Assembly: GCA_019636285.1 (NCBI GenBank)
Contig: JAHBXV010000004.1
Location: 1 to 64,000 of the forward strand
DNA: 64,000 nt
Reading direction: 5' to 3'
Origin: Planctomycetaceae bacterium
GTDB lineage: Bacteria > Planctomycetota > Planctomycetia > Planctomycetales > Planctomycetaceae
The position numbers and the translations under genes are program-made. Below are positions 16,339 through 25,607 of this stretch, one piece after another; within the stretch, counting starts at the first letter, position 1, and every line of letters starts with the position of its first letter. Below the pieces are notes generated by a model. The model searched no databases and had not been told where the DNA came from. It worked only from the letters and a program-made list of their open reading frames with translations.

Positions 16339-17805
16339 ATGCGGGTGTGCCGACAGCGAATTCAGTCCTGGGGAGTTCTCTCCGGAATAGTCGCCCTGTT
16401 TTTGGCCACTGTGCTGCCGGCCACCGCGCCGTCCGTGCAAGCCGCCCCGGAAGACGAATACCACGAACTCATGAAATTGTTCGTGGACGCGTTCGAGGAA
16501 ATCGACCGCAACTACGTGACGCAGGTCGACCGCCGGGAGCTGGTCGAAGCGGCGATGCGCGGAATGCTGATTAAGCTCGACCCGTATTCTTCGTATATCG
16601 ACCAGGAAGACTTCCGGGAATTCAACGAACAGGTCGAGCAGGAGTTTGGCGGGGTTGGCATTCAGGTCACTCTTGATCCGAAATCCCGGCAATTGATGGT
16701 GATGACGCCCCTGCCCGGCACGCCGGCTTACCAGGCCGGAATCAAAGCGGGAGACCGAATTCTGGAAATCGACGGTCAGAAGACCGCCGAGTTTCCGGAA
16801 GGTCAGGAAATGGAGAACGCCGTCAAGCTGATGCGCGGCAAGCCTGGCGATTCGGTCAAGGTGAAAGTGGGAAGACAAGGCACGGACGAGCCGATCGAAG
16901 TCGCGATCGTTCGGGCCGTCATCAAGACACCGACGGTTTTGGGAGACCACTACGAAGCGGGTGGAGCATGGTCCTATTTTCTGCCGGGCGACCAGAAGAT
17001 TGGATACATTCGCCTGACTCACTTCAGCCGCAACAGCGCGGAGGAATTGGAAGCAGCGCTTCAAAAGCTGACCAAGGATGGCATGAAGGGCCTGATTCTC
17101 GACTTGCGGTTCAATCCGGGCGGTCTGTTGACGGCCGCGACCGAGATTGCCGACCTGTTTGTCGAGGACGGCGTGATTGTCAGCACCAAGGGGCGCAACA
17201 CCGACGAACAGGTCATCAAGGCCCGGAAACCGGGTACCTATGTCGGTTTTCCCATGGTGGTGCTCGTCAATCGATACAGTGCTTCGGCGAGTGAAATTGT
17301 CAGCGCGTGCCTGCAAGACCACCAGCGCGCGATTGTTGTCGGCGAGCGAACCTGGGGCAAGGGTAGCGTTCAGAACGTCATCAATCTCGATGGCGGCAAG
17401 AGTGCCCTGAAGCTCACGACGGCCAGCTACCATCGTCCCAGCGGTAAGAACATTCACCGCTTCCCCACCAGCAAGGAAGAAGACGAATGGGGCGTGGTGC
17501 CTAATGACGGGTACCTGTTGAAGTACTCGCCTTCGGAAATGGAACAGTATCTCGACTATCGCCGCGATCGGGATGTGATTCGCGAAGGGGACGAGAAGCC
17601 GAAGGTGGAGTTCGAGGACAAGCAGCTCGGCAAGGCGGTCGGGTATCTGACCGAGCAGTTGGCCGCGCCGCCGACCCAGAAGCCGGCCGATGTCGATGCC
17701 AACAAAGGCGAGAAGAAGGACGAAAAGGCGGGCGAGGCTCCCAAGGGAGGCGCCAGCATCGAGTTTTATCGGCGGATTCCCTGGCGACCGGGTCGTTCAG
17801 GATGA
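16339..17805 (+). CDS. S41 C-terminal processing peptidase with PDZ domain
   Basis: A 488-residue exported serine protease of the CtpA/Prc family. The signal sequence is residues ~1-36 (hydrophobic GVLSGIVALFLATVLPATA, cleavage near VQAAPE). A PDZ domain (GGVGIQVTLDPKSRQ to LEIDGQ, ~90-165) precedes the S41 core, where GLILDLRFNPGG, the serine in VNRYSASASEIVSA and the lysine in ERTWGKGSVQ form the Ser-Lys dyad. The C-terminal ~60 residues are charged. ATG 16339 has GGAAGGA eight bases upstream; an earlier TTG at 16294 is unlikely. tsaD follows after 76 bases. Confidence 0.92.
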   Translation: MRVCRQRIQSWGVLSGIVALFLATVLPATAPSVQAAPEDEYHELMKLFVDAFEEIDRNYVTQVDRRELVEAAMRGMLIKLDPYSSYIDQEDFREFNEQVEQEFGGVGIQVTLDPKSRQLMVMTPLPGTPAYQAGIKAGDRILEIDGQKTAEFPEGQEMENAVKLMRGKPGDSVKVKVGRQGTDEPIEVAIVRAVIKTPTVLGDHYEAGGAWSYFLPGDQKIGYIRLTHFSRNSAEELEAALQKLTKDGMKGLILDLRFNPGGLLTAATEIADLFVEDGVIVSTKGRNTDEQVIKARKPGTYVGFPMVVLVNRYSASASEIVSACLQDHQRAIVVGERTWGKGSVQNVINLDGGKSALKLTTASYHRPSGKNIHRFPTSKEEDEWGVVPNDGYLLKYSPSEMEQYLDYRRDRDVIREGDEKPKVEFEDKQLGKAVGYLTEQLAAPPTQKPADVDANKGEKKDEKAGEAPKGGASIEFYRRIPWRPGRSG

Positions 17806-17881
17806 TTCGCCAGGATTCGAGTCGGTTCGACGGCACATCGCCTGTTTTCACCTCGCAGCTTTTCGCGTGCAAGGGGGCTCC

Positions 17882-18919
17882 GTGAAGGACGTCCTCCTCG
17901 CGATCGAGTCGTCATGCGATGAAACAGCAGCGGCCGTCATCGATCGGAATCGCAACATTCTGTCGAACGTCGTGGCGACGCAGACCGAGTTGCACGAACC
18001 GTTTGGCGGAGTCGTTCCGGAAATCGCTTCCCGCGCTCATCTGGAACGGCTGGTGCCGGTCGTCGATCGGGCGCTGCGCGAGTCCGGAGCCGAACTCGGC
18101 GATCTTTCGGCGATCGTGGTCGCAACCGAACCGGGATTGGTGGGGTCACTGCTGGTGGGCCTGTCGGCGGCGAAGGCGTTGTCACTCGCGCTCGATGTAC
18201 CGCTAGTCACGATCAATCATGTCGAAGCCCACCTGTATGCCTGCGGTCTGGAAACAGGCCGCGAGCCGTTTCCAGCCATCGGGCTGGTCGTCAGTGGCGG
18301 GCATACGAATCTGTACGATTGCCGGAGCCCCGTGGAGTTTGAGCTGCTCGGCAGCACGATCGACGACGCGGCGGGCGAGGCGTTCGACAAGGTCGCGCAA
18401 ATTCTGGAATTGGGATTTCCCGGCGGACCGGTGATCGAAGCCGCCGCGCGAAACGGTGACCCGCGAGCCTTTGCGTTTCCGCGTTCCATGCTGAACGATC
18501 CGCGCCCCCTGTTGAGTTTTAGCGGCCTGAAGACGGCAGTGCTCTACACGGTTCGTGGAACCCCCGGATCGTCGGCCGAGGTTCCGCCGCTGACCGACCA
18601 GCGCAGGGCCGACATCGCGGCCAGCTTCCAGGCCGCCGTGGTCGATGTGCTTGTCCGGAAATGCGAACAGGCTCTGCGCCAAGGGAATCGCCAGCGGCTG
18701 CTCGTGGGTGGCGGCGTGGCGGCCAATGGAGTCTTCCGGTCGGCGCTTGCCGACCTGTCCGCGAGATCCGGCTGCGAAGTTCTGATTTCGCCCAAAGAGT
18801 ACTGCACGGACAATGCGGCCATGGGGGCGCTGGGTTGGGCGCGCCTGGAACGGGGACTTTTCGCGGGTCTCGATGCGGACGTAGTTCCCGGACTTGTCCG
18901 CAAGAAATCAACGGAATAA
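17882..18919 (+). CDS. tsaD: tRNA N6-threonylcarbamoyladenosine transferase
   Basis: TsaD transfers the threonylcarbamoyl group onto A37 of ANN-decoding tRNAs, an essential modification. The 345-residue product starts VKDVLLAIESSCDETAAAV, the family N-terminus. Metal-binding residues are in INHVEAHLYA (two His), the ATP loop is LVVSGGHTNL, and the C-terminal motif is VGGGVAANGVFR followed by CTDNAAMGA. The GTG at 17882 follows AAGGGGG and matches the usual family start, although the frame is open further upstream. No other tsa gene is nearby. Confidence 0.95.
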   Translation: MKDVLLAIESSCDETAAAVIDRNRNILSNVVATQTELHEPFGGVVPEIASRAHLERLVPVVDRALRESGAELGDLSAIVVATEPGLVGSLLVGLSAAKALSLALDVPLVTINHVEAHLYACGLETGREPFPAIGLVVSGGHTNLYDCRSPVEFELLGSTIDDAAGEAFDKVAQILELGFPGGPVIEAAARNGDPRAFAFPRSMLNDPRPLLSFSGLKTAVLYTVRGTPGSSAEVPPLTDQRRADIAASFQAAVVDVLVRKCEQALRQGNRQRLLVGGGVAANGVFRSALADLSARSGCEVLISPKEYCTDNAAMGALGWARLERGLFAGLDADVVPGLVRKKSTE

Positions 18920-19122
18920 CCGGTCAGCGTTTCGCCGAATGGCGCGCCATTGGTCCTGAAACGGACGAGTCGGCCTTGCAAATCCCCTTTTGGTGCGGGA
19001 CGATTTTTGGTCGAGCGATGGGTTCTTCCGGCGCGGAATCCCTTTCGACGGATTCCACGCCGGTGAATGCCACGGCGTGAAGAAGCACGGGGCCTGTCAC
19101 ACTTAAGATTCGGGACGAGAAC

Positions 19123-19608
19123 ATGTCGCGCGGGCGGATTGCTGGCGGTCTGGGGTTATTGCTGGCGGGTTACGTGGTTGGCTCGGTGATGCCGCTGATT
19201 GCCACGACGGCGGCAGCTCAGCAGCCCGCCGCTCCGCAGCTTCCCGATGCCACGGTTTCTCGGATTCGCGAGGCCAACGACGCCCTGAAGGTGGCCATGG
19301 AAGCGCTCAAGACCGATTCCCTGTACGTCCCGGCGACCAAGAGCATGAATTCGCTCGCCGTTCTGGGGGGCGGCGTGAACGCGATCGACGATCTGGAAGC
19401 GGGACGCGGGGTCGATCCGGTGACCTTTGCCGGGTTGTACGCCGGCGACGCCATCGATGATGTCAAGGATCACCTGGGATTCGACGCGGAAGGGCGCGTG
19501 ACCTACAAAAACAAGGTCGTCCGTCTGTACCCGATTTCGCGGTTGAAGAAGTTCTACGCTCAGCGAATGGTGGTGCTGGGCGAGATTGATGCCGACGGGG
19601 CTCCGTAA
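19123..19608 (+). CDS. Hypothetical exported protein
   Basis: The 161-residue product has a clear signal peptide (residues ~1-32: GGLGLLLAGYVVGSVMPLIA then ATTAAAQQ). The mature part is mostly helical with no motif I recognise; it reads like small secreted planctomycete proteins of unknown function. The ATG follows GGGACGAGAAC. Its last 49 bases overlap the converging gene at 19560. Codon use looks like that of its neighbours, so it is likely a real gene. Confidence 0.6.
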   Translation: MSRGRIAGGLGLLLAGYVVGSVMPLIATTAAAQQPAAPQLPDATVSRIREANDALKVAMEALKTDSLYVPATKSMNSLAVLGGGVNAIDDLEAGRGVDPVTFAGLYAGDAIDDVKDHLGFDAEGRVTYKNKVVRLYPISRLKKFYAQRMVVLGEIDADGAP

Positions 19609-20669
19609 AGGGACTCCGCCCTATCGATCGCCCTTCGCCGAAACATGGCGAGTGGCTCTTCTTTCGACGGAGGCGACCACCGCGCGGTGACTTCGCTCCA
19701 GGTTTTGAAGATCTCCTCCTCGTTTCGGCCGAGCGCGGATTTCAAGTTCTCAAGACCGGTCGCGCGGCTCTCGATCAGTCGCCGGGCGAGCGCCAGCGGC
19801 TGACCGTCGCTCAGTGAGTGCAGAAACAAAAATGCCGCGCCGCGGTCGGCCCCCGAGCGCCACCGCTTGCCGGCGGCCGCGTGTTCGACCATCCAGCCGT
19901 CGACATCGGGACTGTCGAGGAACTGACGGACGCGATCTTCCAGCACGGGGGTCAGCCCGGCGATTTCCTGCTCGACGAGGTGGGCCAGTCCTTCGTTCAG
20001 CCAATCCGCCTCGACGAGCGATCCGCCCGCCTGCCGTAAACTTTCCGCCCGCAGCAGATGCGTCCCCTCATGGGCCAGCAGTGCCGCAAGGTCGTTCGAT
20101 TCGTACGATCGCACGACGAGATAGACAAGATCCGCCTCATTCGACGCCGGATGAACTTCGCGGGGAAGCAAATCGTTCGCGAGAACGAAACCGCGCAGCG
20201 GATCGCCGGGAATTTCGGGGACCAGTTTGTCTGGAAGCAGAACGAACGCGGTTTGACCGTCTCCATCAGGATCGGGCAACGAGCCCAAGGCCGCCAAACG
20301 TGGTCGCACCACGGTTTCCCAGGTGTGGATCACCTGTCGCGCGAGGTTGGGGGGAAGTCCGGACTCGGACAATTCGCCGTAAACCGTGGAATTCATGCCG
20401 CTTGCGATCTCGCGGCTTTCCAGGGCGTGGCGTGCGACAATTTGCCCGCCTGCATCAATGAGGGGAACCTGCCAGATCCGGGTATGAGGCCGGACGCCTG
20501 ACCTCTGAAACCCGCTGACCGCTCGACCATCGTTCCAACTTGGCGATGACCGAGATGCTTCGTTCACGGCCGGAAATTGAATAACCGGCAGAATCGCCAG
20601 ACTGGCTGACGCGACGATCAGCCCGGAAACCGCGGCGATTTGCATCAGGAAATGGGTGCGGCCCATCAC
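19560..20669 (-). CDS. Putative secreted zinc metallopeptidase (HExxH)
   Basis: A 369-residue protein with an N-terminal hydrophobic segment, AAVSGLIVASASLAILPV (residues ~11-28), as signal or anchor. Near residue 200 is ALLAHEGTHLLR, an HExxH zinc motif, followed after ~20 residues by DWLNEGLAHLVEQE, whose glutamate would be the third ligand. This layout resembles gluzincins such as hyicolysin-type (M30) peptidases. No further domain is recognised. Substrate unknown. The C-terminal codons overlap the opposite gene at 19560-19608. Confidence 0.6.
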   Translation of the reverse strand: MMGRTHFLMQIAAVSGLIVASASLAILPVIQFPAVNEASRSSPSWNDGRAVSGFQRSGVRPHTRIWQVPLIDAGGQIVARHALESREIASGMNSTVYGELSESGLPPNLARQVIHTWETVVRPRLAALGSLPDPDGDGQTAFVLLPDKLVPEIPGDPLRGFVLANDLLPREVHPASNEADLVYLVVRSYESNDLAALLAHEGTHLLRAESLRQAGGSLVEADWLNEGLAHLVEQEIAGLTPVLEDRVRQFLDSPDVDGWMVEHAAAGKRWRSGADRGAAFLFLHSLSDGQPLALARRLIESRATGLENLKSALGRNEEEIFKTWSEVTARWSPPSKEEPLAMFRRRAIDRAESLYGAPSASISPSTTIR

Positions 20670-21080
20670 TCAAGTCCCCCCAATCGTCAAGATCGACCAA
20701 TCCGGCTGGATCGGGCCAGCAAATCCGTTGCGGTGCCGCAACTCGGGCGGACCAATCGGGGTTGGGAAACACCGGTCGTACCGACTGCACTTCGGGCAAC
20801 CAATGGATCGCCCTCACGAAAACCATGGTGGCCGAATCCGCTCGAGGGACGATGGAGACGAGGCGAAAGCGTGCGGAAACCGGCGTTTCAGGGTGAGAGA
20901 CGTCGTGAACCGGTGCGAGCCTTGGAAGTTGAGGGAATTCAGGGAAGCAAGCCGAGAATTTGCTTCAAACACGATTCCTGGAGCTTATAGAATCACGTGA
21001 AATCGCCGCGCGAGGGATCTCCGGGCATTCGCTCCGGCTTTCCATGGGTGGCAGGTCTGCCGATCTTCTGGAGTGACAAT
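20670..21080. other. Divergent intergenic region
   Basis: About 410 bases between the metallopeptidase-like gene and the VWA gene. Frames here lack a convincing start or family resemblance. The 5' untranslated regions of both genes must lie here; no clear -35/-10 pair was identified. Confidence 0.45.
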
Positions 21081-23567
21081 ATGTTAACTCGCCTGGTCCG
21101 CCGCTGGAGTTGTTGCTCGGCCGTGGCCACAGCCGTCATCGCTTCAAGCGTCGTCCATGCAGGGTCCGAGGGCCAATCGGCCAGAGTGCTGGTTCCGCAG
21201 GCTGGAAGTTCGGATGATGTGTTCGCCGTCCTGATGCGGGCGGATGCGTCCACCCTGCCCGATCGCGGCCCGTCCGACCACATCGTGATTGTTGATACGT
21301 CGGCCAGCCAGGTCGCCGGATATCGTCGAACCACGCTGCAGTTCGTGAAGACGCTGCTGGAATCGCTTCCGGCGACCGACCGCGTGCTGCTGATGGCTTC
21401 CGACGTTCAACTGGTGGCGCTCCAGGACGGTTTTTCGGCTCCCGGAAGTGAATCATCGAAGAAGGCTTTTGCCGCACTCGAAAAGCGAGTCCCGATGGGG
21501 ACTTCGAAGCTGCTGACAGCCTTGCGCGAAGCGGTGAAGCAACTGCCGGCCGATCGCCCGGCGGACATTCTTTACCTGGGCGACGGACAGAGTACCGGCG
21601 AACCGATCTCCGCTTCCGACCTGCGTCCGTTGATCGCCGAACTGCGAAGCCGCGAGGTTCCGGTTCACGGATTCGCGGTGGGACCGAGCCAGAACCTGCA
21701 CCTGTTTGGCACGCTGGCTCATCAGACCGGCGGCTATGTCGGCATGGACCGCGTTCGCGACAGCGAGGCGGCATCGGGCGAAGCCACCGCGCGGGAAGTC
21801 GCCGCGGCAATGTCCCACGGAGTCTTCTATCCCGAAAAGCTGGAAGCGCCCGGACACCTTTCCGACATCCTGCCCGGACCGTTGCCGATTCGCAGTGACC
21901 GCGAAACAATTCTTCTGGGACGAGGTCGTGCGACCGATGCGGACCAGTTGCAGTTGATCGACCAGGAAACAGGCGCCCGGCTGACGTGGACTCTGACTGG
22001 AAGTGAACAGCATCCGGCGGCCTCGTTCCTGGGCCGGTTCCGCGAACAGGCCGCGATGGACGGCGGATTGAGCAACTCGCTGGCGGGATGGCAGCTCTTC
22101 TGCTCCGCCGACGAGGAATTCCAGGTGCGATTGTCGCAGATGGTGGCGTTCGCCCAGGAGCAACTGATCGCCGCCAACCCGAAGGAAGCCCTGCGGGTTG
22201 CCAACGCCGTGTTGCAGTTGGACGGCAACCATCGTGACGCCCGCGTGATTGCCGGTCAGGCTCAGCGCCTGGCGGTTCGCGACACGAGCTTTCAGCCGGA
22301 CGCCGCGCCGCCGGAACCCGCCGCCGATCTGGATGGTCGGGCCGCGCCGAATCTGTCGCGGAATCTGCTCGACGAACGTCGCCAGTTGCAACAAGTTCGC
22401 ACCGAACAGCTTCGGGTCGTGGTGAACAACGCAATTAAAGAGGCCCGTTCGCTGGATGATACGACCATTGCCATCGATCAGTTGCGTCAGGTTCTGAACG
22501 CGGTGAAGTCAGCCGCCGATCTGGCTCCGGAAGATCGCAACGCGCTGATCAAGACGCTGGATAGTGAAGTTCAGGCGACGATGAATCGCCGCGACCAGGT
22601 CGACCAGGCCCGTATTCGCCGTCAGCAGTTGCAAGCTCAGGAAGAGGCGCGAACCCGGTTGGCCGACGAGATGGTCGTGGATGAACAGCGACTGGAAAAT
22701 CTGATCGACCGCGTGCGCTCGCTGATGATCGAAGGTCGACACGGCGACGACAACGCGTTCGCGGAAGCCGAGGCAGTGGCCAGAGTGGCAGTCGACCTGC
22801 GTCCGCAGGCTGGGGCTCCGGCCGCGGCCCGATTCAACGCGGAAGCCGCTTTGCAGTTGCGTCGGGCGTTCCGCTTGCGGGAGCGTCGAGCCGACCAGTT
22901 TCTCGAAACCCTGCATCAGGTCGAGCTTTCGCATATTCCGTTCCCGGACGAACCTCCCATTCGTTTCCCGTCCGCGGAAGTCTGGAAGGCTCTCACCGAG
23001 CGTCGCCGCAAGTACAAGTCGGTCGACTTGAAGCGAAACAGCCCGAACGAAGAGCGCATCATGCAGGAGTTGTCGGAGCCAACCGACCTCCAGTTTACTG
23101 GTCAGACTCTACAAGATGCCGTGACCTTCATCGAAGACTTGCATGACATCAATATCATCATCGATGAAACGGCCCTGAACGACGAAGGGATCGCTCCCGA
23201 CACCCCGGTCGACTTGCAGATCAGCGGAATTTCGCTGCGAAGCGCGCTGCGGCTGATGCTTGAGCCGTTGCAGTTGACTTACGTGATTCAGGACGAGGTG
23301 ATGAAGATCACCACGCAGACCGCGGCTGAAGACATTCTGTCGACCCGCGTCTATCCGGTGGCCGACCTGGTTGTTCCGATCAGCAGCGGATCGCAGGGCG
23401 GCCTGGGCGGTGGAATTGGCGGCGGCCAGGGTGGAATTGGCGGCGGTGGCGGATTTGGTGGCGGCGGCGGTGGATTTGGCGGCGGCGGCATGGGTGGTGG
23501 CGGTGGGTTCTTTAGCGTTCCCGCTCAAGCCGTTCCGGTCGATGCCGGCAAAAAAAAACCGCAGTAA
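21081..23567 (+). CDS. Exported VWA protein with secretin N0-like domain and Gly-rich tail
   Basis: From ATG 21081 (GGAG seven bases upstream) the product is 828 residues with a signal peptide (~1-33). A von Willebrand A domain follows, with the MIDAS motif DTSAS in HIVIVDTSASQ (~residue 70) and LYLGDGQSTGE. A long charged helical region spans ~400-640. Near 670-765 is a secretin N0/STN-like domain (LTYVIQDEVMKITTQT). The tail is almost pure glycine with Phe and Met (~770-810), then KKKPQ. A planctomycete-type cell-surface protein is likely. The final codons sit on an A9 run after which the -1 frame stays open into the next gene. Confidence 0.75.
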   Translation: MLTRLVRRWSCCSAVATAVIASSVVHAGSEGQSARVLVPQAGSSDDVFAVLMRADASTLPDRGPSDHIVIVDTSASQVAGYRRTTLQFVKTLLESLPATDRVLLMASDVQLVALQDGFSAPGSESSKKAFAALEKRVPMGTSKLLTALREAVKQLPADRPADILYLGDGQSTGEPISASDLRPLIAELRSREVPVHGFAVGPSQNLHLFGTLAHQTGGYVGMDRVRDSEAASGEATAREVAAAMSHGVFYPEKLEAPGHLSDILPGPLPIRSDRETILLGRGRATDADQLQLIDQETGARLTWTLTGSEQHPAASFLGRFREQAAMDGGLSNSLAGWQLFCSADEEFQVRLSQMVAFAQEQLIAANPKEALRVANAVLQLDGNHRDARVIAGQAQRLAVRDTSFQPDAAPPEPAADLDGRAAPNLSRNLLDERRQLQQVRTEQLRVVVNNAIKEARSLDDTTIAIDQLRQVLNAVKSAADLAPEDRNALIKTLDSEVQATMNRRDQVDQARIRRQQLQAQEEARTRLADEMVVDEQRLENLIDRVRSLMIEGRHGDDNAFAEAEAVARVAVDLRPQAGAPAAARFNAEAALQLRRAFRLRERRADQFLETLHQVELSHIPFPDEPPIRFPSAEVWKALTERRRKYKSVDLKRNSPNEERIMQELSEPTDLQFTGQTLQDAVTFIEDLHDINIIIDETALNDEGIAPDTPVDLQISGISLRSALRLMLEPLQLTYVIQDEVMKITTQTAAEDILSTRVYPVADLVVPISSGSQGGLGGGIGGGQGGIGGGGGFGGGGGGFGGGGMGGGGGFFSVPAQAVPVDAGKKKPQ
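23550..23558 (+). other. A9 homopolymer, possible frameshift/slippage site
   Basis: Nine consecutive A residues lie three codons before the VWA stop, read as three lysine codons. In the -1 frame no stop occurs from here through the next gene (24958). Such runs support -1 ribosomal frameshifting or transcriptional slippage, but they are also common sites of sequencing error. Confidence 0.4.
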
Positions 23568-23633
23568 CACCAAACGATCAGCCGACCCAGTCTATCCGGG
23601 TTTCGCAGACTTCCTCGGATAACAAGCCGACCA

Positions 23634-23680
23634 AGAACCGTGACCGTTCCTCCGGGAGCAGTCACGGTTCTGTTGTTGTC
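23634..23680 (+). terminator. Strong hairpin with TGTTGTTGT tail
   Basis: AGAACCGTGAC (23634-23644) and GTCACGGTTCT (23661-23671) form a perfect 11-bp stem with a 16-base loop, followed by a T-rich tail. It looks like an intrinsic terminator after the VWA gene, 67 bases past its stop, yet it lies inside the open -1 frame leading to the next coding region. Confidence 0.65.
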
Positions 23681-23698
23681 GATGGCTCCTCGGCATCC

Positions 23699-24958
23699 GT
23701 GACGGTGCCCGGCGAACCGGCGACAGACTGGGATCGCTTCTTCTCCGGTCGAACGATCCCGGCGGACGAAGTTCGATCGCTTGTCAGAGACCTGAGCGAG
23801 AAGCGTCGCCACGAGGATGTGATTGCCTGTCTCGAGGCCGCTGTTCGGGCGGGTCAAATCCAGCCCTGGATGTATGAAGTTCTCGCGCTGTCCATGCAGA
23901 TTGTCGGACGTCCCCCGGCGGACGTCGAGCGCGTCCTGCTTTCGAGTCAGGATGTTGTCGCGCAGGATGTCGACTCGCTGTTATTCCTGGGAAGCCACCT
24001 TGTTCGCCTGGGGCGCGACGAGCAGGCGGTGGCCGTGTATCGGCAGGCATCGCGGCTCCAGCCGACCCGGTACGAGCCGTATGAACTCGCCCTCCAGCCG
24101 TCCGCGCGCACTCAAAAGCCGGATCTCCTGGCGTGGTCCGCCGCCGGCCTGGCCCGTTACGACTGGAGTTCCCGCCGTGACGAACGACTGAAAACGACCC
24201 AGTTGCTGGTGACCGCGATGGTGGGCCGGCTCGCGGCCATGGGCGACCCGCTCAACGCGACACGGCTGGAACAGACCTTTCGCCAGGCGCTCGCGCGCGA
24301 TGTCGCCGTCCGGTTGGAGTGGAGCGGCCATGGCGATCTTGATCTGGAGATTCACGAACCGGGCGGAACGGTTTGCAGCGTCGACGAACCACACACTCTG
24401 GGTGGCGGGGTCTTCCTGCACGACGGATTTGGACCCCGGCCGGAAAACTGTTTCGAGCACTATGTCTGCCCGCTCGCGTTTCCGGGTGAGTACCGCGTTG
24501 TCATTCGTCATGCCTACGGGGAAATTGTCGGCAATCGGGCGCGGCTGGTGATTACGCGGGACGCGGGAACGCCTCAAGAGCGGAAGACGCAGTTCCAGAT
24601 TCGCCTGGGGCCTGAACCCTCTGAAGTTCGCTTCGCCCTGCCGGGAGGACGCCGCGAGCAACCGGGTGAAGCTGGCGGGCGGGAAACGAGTGATCGTGCT
24701 CAGCGGGGGTCGGCGGCAATGGTCTCGCGTCAACTCCATGCCGCGGCCCGTGTCCAGAGCCAGACGAGTGCAGGCGGCGTGACTCCCGCGGTGGGAGGGG
24801 GGGCGGTCGGCTATCAGCCAGTCATTCAATTTTTGACCGACGGAATCACGCTCACGGCGACAGCGACCGTGAGTGCGGATCGAAGGTACGTCCGAATTAA
24901 CGCGCGCCCCGTCTTCTCGGCCGTGACGGACTTATTCACGTTCAGCTTCGTGCAGTGA
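23699..24958 (+). CDS. TPR-like protein with C-terminal DUF2135-like beta domain
   Basis: A 419-residue frame with helical repeats at ~20-190 (EDVIACLEAAVRAGQ, EQAVAVYRQASRLQPTRYEPY), then a beta-rich region where VRLEWSGHGDLDLEIHEPGG, then the glycine-rich VFLHDGFG and GEYRVVIRHAYGE, resemble the DUF2135-type module seen after VIT/VWA domains. The tail is Gly/Ala-rich and ends in beta strands. The first possible start is GTG 23699, with no ribosome site, and the frame is open back to the A9 run of the VWA gene. It may be a separate gene or the C-terminal half of a frameshift product. No signal peptide of its own. Confidence 0.6.
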   Translation: MTVPGEPATDWDRFFSGRTIPADEVRSLVRDLSEKRRHEDVIACLEAAVRAGQIQPWMYEVLALSMQIVGRPPADVERVLLSSQDVVAQDVDSLLFLGSHLVRLGRDEQAVAVYRQASRLQPTRYEPYELALQPSARTQKPDLLAWSAAGLARYDWSSRRDERLKTTQLLVTAMVGRLAAMGDPLNATRLEQTFRQALARDVAVRLEWSGHGDLDLEIHEPGGTVCSVDEPHTLGGGVFLHDGFGPRPENCFEHYVCPLAFPGEYRVVIRHAYGEIVGNRARLVITRDAGTPQERKTQFQIRLGPEPSEVRFALPGGRREQPGEAGGRETSDRAQRGSAAMVSRQLHAAARVQSQTSAGGVTPAVGGGAVGYQPVIQFLTDGITLTATATVSADRRYVRINARPVFSAVTDLFTFSFVQ

Positions 24959-25013
24959 TTTTTTATGGGCGCGGCGGTCATTGACCGCGAGGCCGTTAGC
25001 CTGAGCGCGTCGC

Positions 25014-25319
25014 TCAAACGCGTATCCGCCGGGCGAACGCAATCAGCTCGGCCGCGTCGGTCACGATGCGTTCGATGGCGGCCTCATTGCAGGCCTCCTC
25101 CAGGGAGCGCGCCTTTTCAGACAATTCCGGGAATCCAAACCCCCCCCCTGCCCCTTTTAACTGGTGAGCCATGCGGGAGAGCTCTTTCCAGTCCGCCGCC
25201 GCGAGCAGCGTCTCGACTGTCTGCAATCGATCGGGAATGGCGACGGCGAATTCCTCGAGCAACTCTCGAAAGTCTTCGTCGTCCTGGAATTCCGAAAAAA
25301 CAGGGGTGGCTTGGGGCAT
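25014..25319 (-). CDS. Stand-alone histidine phosphotransfer (Hpt) protein
   Basis: A 101-residue four-helix Hpt domain. The phospho-accepting histidine is in RMAHQLKGAGGGFGFPELSE (about residue 52), matching the H-x-L-K-G-x-(A/S) consensus. It would relay phosphate between a hybrid kinase receiver and a response regulator. No two-component gene is adjacent; the nearest hybrid kinase is at 34976-37330. The gene converges with the TPR-like gene. Confidence 0.85.
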   Translation of the reverse strand: MPQATPVFSEFQDDEDFRELLEEFAVAIPDRLQTVETLLAAADWKELSRMAHQLKGAGGGFGFPELSEKARSLEEACNEAAIERIVTDAAELIAFARRIRV

Positions 25320-25607
25320 GAGAGGTCTACCTGGCGGCCATCGCGGCCAATCAAACTGTCAAGATTCCTTCAGATCTTGAAGGATGCCGATAACCTGACC
25401 AATTCGTCGGCAACGCCGCCGCGCGCACGGCAACGGTCGATCCGAGTTTGGTGACGAAGCGCATGATCCAATCAAATCGTCGCGGCCGCCATCTGGAGTC
25501 GGTGACAACCAAAGTTCGTGACAACCTGAGTCGACTGTGCCCGAGCGGGGAACCCCACCCGATGTGGAAATCCGGGGGACGAGTAGCACATGTGGACGGT
25601 TTCGTGT

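Noticed and set aside
15988-17457. Long antisense frame opposite the S41 peptidase gene
   Set aside because: No start with a ribosome site, no family resemblance; it mirrors the GC-biased codons of a clearly real gene.
20656-21000. Possible 114-codon gene in the divergent gap
   Set aside because: No ribosome site, no hydrophobic or family pattern, and composition like noncoding sequence.
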